This document shows positions 4,984 through 6,098 of a DNA stretch of 6,098 bases, piece after piece. The first letter of the stretch is position 1. Each line of letters opens with the position of its first letter. Below the pieces are notes generated by a model. The model made no database searches. It saw only the letters and a list, made by a program, of their open reading frames with translations, and was not told the origin of the DNA. The stretch comes from an uncultured Desulfobacteraceae bacterium. GTDB taxonomy: Bacteria; Desulfobacterota; Desulfobacteria; Desulfobacterales; UBA2174. Position numbers and translations under genes: made by a program. The stretch lies in NCBI GenBank assembly GCA_937982505.1, contig CALJLV010000243.1:1-6098 (forward strand), written 5' to 3'.

Positions 4984-6098
4984 GAATAGAAACAAGCTGG
5001 AGGCCCAAAACGAGCTGCTGGCCGCCGTCGGCGAGGCGCAGGCCCTTTTCATATCCGGCCAGGAGCCAGACCAGGTTTATACCCAGATGCTCCAAATCCT
5101 GGTGCGGGCCACCAACAGCGAATACGGGTTTTTCGACGAGGTCATCCGCAACCCGGACGGAAAAACCGTCGAACGCATTCTGGCGATTTCAGACATTTCA
5201 TGGAACGACGAATCCAGGCGTATCTACCAGGAGATTAAAGCAGGGCGCTTCGAGCTTCTATCCCTGGACAATTTGGCCGGCGCCCCGGTACTCGAAAATC
5301 GCACCGCCATCGCCAACGACGCCCCCAACGACCCGCGCGCCAAGGGCCTTCCCGCAGGCCACCCGGCCATCCGGCGTTATATGGGCATTCCGTTGCACTT
5401 CGGGGATGAACTCATCGGCGTGGTGGGCGTGGCCAACCGGCCGGACGATTACACCGAGGAGATCGCCGCCTTCATCCGGCCGCTGACCCAGGCCGCCGCC
5501 GCCATGATCCAGGCCGGCCGGGCGGCGCGCCGGGAACGGGAAATGCTGGCCGCCCTGAAGGCCAGCGAAGAACAGTACCGCCTGATCGCCGAGACCTCCC
5601 AGGAGGGGATCTGGGCCGTGGACGCCGACTTTCGCACCACCTACGTCAACGCGCGCATGGCCGCCATGCTGGGCTGCGCGCCGCCGGAAATGCTCGGCCG
5701 CCCGGTGGCGGATTTCATCCATGCGGAAGACATGGACGACTACCGAAGAAAGGTGGCGCAGCGCCTCCAGGCCAGTGGCGATCTTTCCTACGAGCGCCGC
5801 CTCCGGCGCCGGGACGGCGCCGTCGTGTGGACCCTGGTGTCCGCCAGCCCCATGTACGACGAGGGCGGCGTCTTTGCCGGCTCCTTCGCCATGTTCACCG
5901 ACATCACCGTGCGCAAGCGGATGGAAGCCCAGCTCAGGCAAAACGAAACCCGCTTCCGCCAGATGTTCATCAACGCGCCCATGCCCTACCAGTCCCTGGA
6001 CGAGCAGGGCAATTTCCTGGATGTCAACCAGGCGTTTCTCGATGCGCTCGGCTACCGGCGCGAGGAGCTCATCGGGCGCAACTTCGGTGAAATCCTGC
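4964..6098 (+). CDS. GAF-PAS-PAS sensor protein, probable histidine kinase (3' end missing)
   Basis: Cytoplasmic multi-sensor protein open to the right edge; 378 residues visible from ATG 4964. In-frame ATGs at 4955, 4964 and 4973 all fall inside a degenerate 9-bp-period repeat, so the exact start is uncertain; GAGGGG at 4947-4952 suits 4964 best (11 nt). From 4964: a helical lead-in (EAQNELLAAVGEAQALF), a GAF domain about 20-185 with TNSEYGFFDEV, the NDAPNDPRAKG segment, RRYMGIPLHFGDELIGVVG and ANRPDDYTEE, then a helix, PAS 1 about 202-320 ending in MFTDITVRKRMEAQL, and PAS 2 from about 328 (RFRQMFINAPMPY, then NQAFLDALGY, IGRNFGEIL). GAF and PAS usually bind small ligands or cofactors, or mediate dimer contacts; none can be assigned here. 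The catalytic output lies beyond the window: a histidine kinase, hybrid kinase or diguanylate cyclase are all possible, with kinase favoured by the neighbours. No signal peptide or membrane segment is seen. It overlaps the upstream kinase stop by about 20 nt, suggesting coupled translation. Confidence 0.88.
   Translation, partial: MRSMEGRNRNKLEAQNELLAAVGEAQALFISGQEPDQVYTQMLQILVRATNSEYGFFDEVIRNPDGKTVERILAISDISWNDESRRIYQEIKAGRFELLSLDNLAGAPVLENRTAIANDAPNDPRAKGLPAGHPAIRRYMGIPLHFGDELIGVVGVANRPDDYTEEIAAFIRPLTQAAAAMIQAGRAARREREMLAALKASEEQYRLIAETSQEGIWAVDADFRTTYVNARMAAMLGCAPPEMLGRPVADFIHAEDMDDYRRKVAQRLQASGDLSYERRLRRRDGAVVWTLVSASPMYDEGGVFAGSFAMFTDITVRKRMEAQLRQNETRFRQMFINAPMPYQSLDEQGNFLDVNQAFLDALGYRREELIGRNFGEIL

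Noticed and set aside
5258..5941. Minus-strand open frame of 227 residues
   Set aside because: It is antisense to clear GAF and PAS domains; the composition is rich in Gly, His and Ala as expected of a shadow frame.

Overview
The window is very GC-rich, almost entirely coding, and every gene lies on the + strand. It carries parts of a signal-transduction operon: two-component sensor kinases, a periplasmic solute-binding protein and a small four-helix-bundle protein. The hybrid kinase architectures, the HDFNN-type phosphoacceptor motifs, the four-helix-bundle 'suffix' family and the base composition suggest a kinase-rich environmental Gram-negative bacterium. A sulfate-reducing or related Desulfobacterota (former Deltaproteobacteria) would fit best. 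This placement is inferred from style; no taxonomic marker is present.

Layout. (1) 1-2028: the 3' part of a soluble hybrid histidine kinase, REC-coiled coil-PAS-HisKA-HATPase-REC, whose start lies upstream of the window. (2) 2025-2690: a 221-residue four-helix-bundle protein with the C-terminal suffix domain. Its two ends are made of short 9-bp-period repeat arrays in inverted orientation. (3) 2687-3421: a secreted family-3-type periplasmic solute-binding protein. (4) 3433-4983: a membrane sensor histidine kinase with a periplasmic loop between two transmembrane segments. (5) 4964 to the right edge: a GAF-PAS-PAS sensor protein, probably another kinase, cut by the window end.

Genes join by ATGA overlaps (1/2 and 2/3), a 12-14 nt junction (3/4) and an overlap (4/5), so they are probably co-transcribed and partly translationally coupled. 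I see no promoter, terminator, RNA gene, insertion sequence or CRISPR array, and no non-coding stretch over 300 bases. A reasonable model is that the binding protein captures a small ligand in the periplasm and reports it to the membrane kinase, while the soluble kinases relay or add cytoplasmic inputs. No permease or ATPase is visible, so a sensory rather than transport role is favoured.

The least ordinary element is the four-helix-bundle gene. Its arrays (ATGGGANNN at 2044-2076; its reverse complement at 2640-2672) look like cassette boundaries or a long-range RNA pairing element. A third, degenerate array of the same period sits at the junction of genes 4 and 5.
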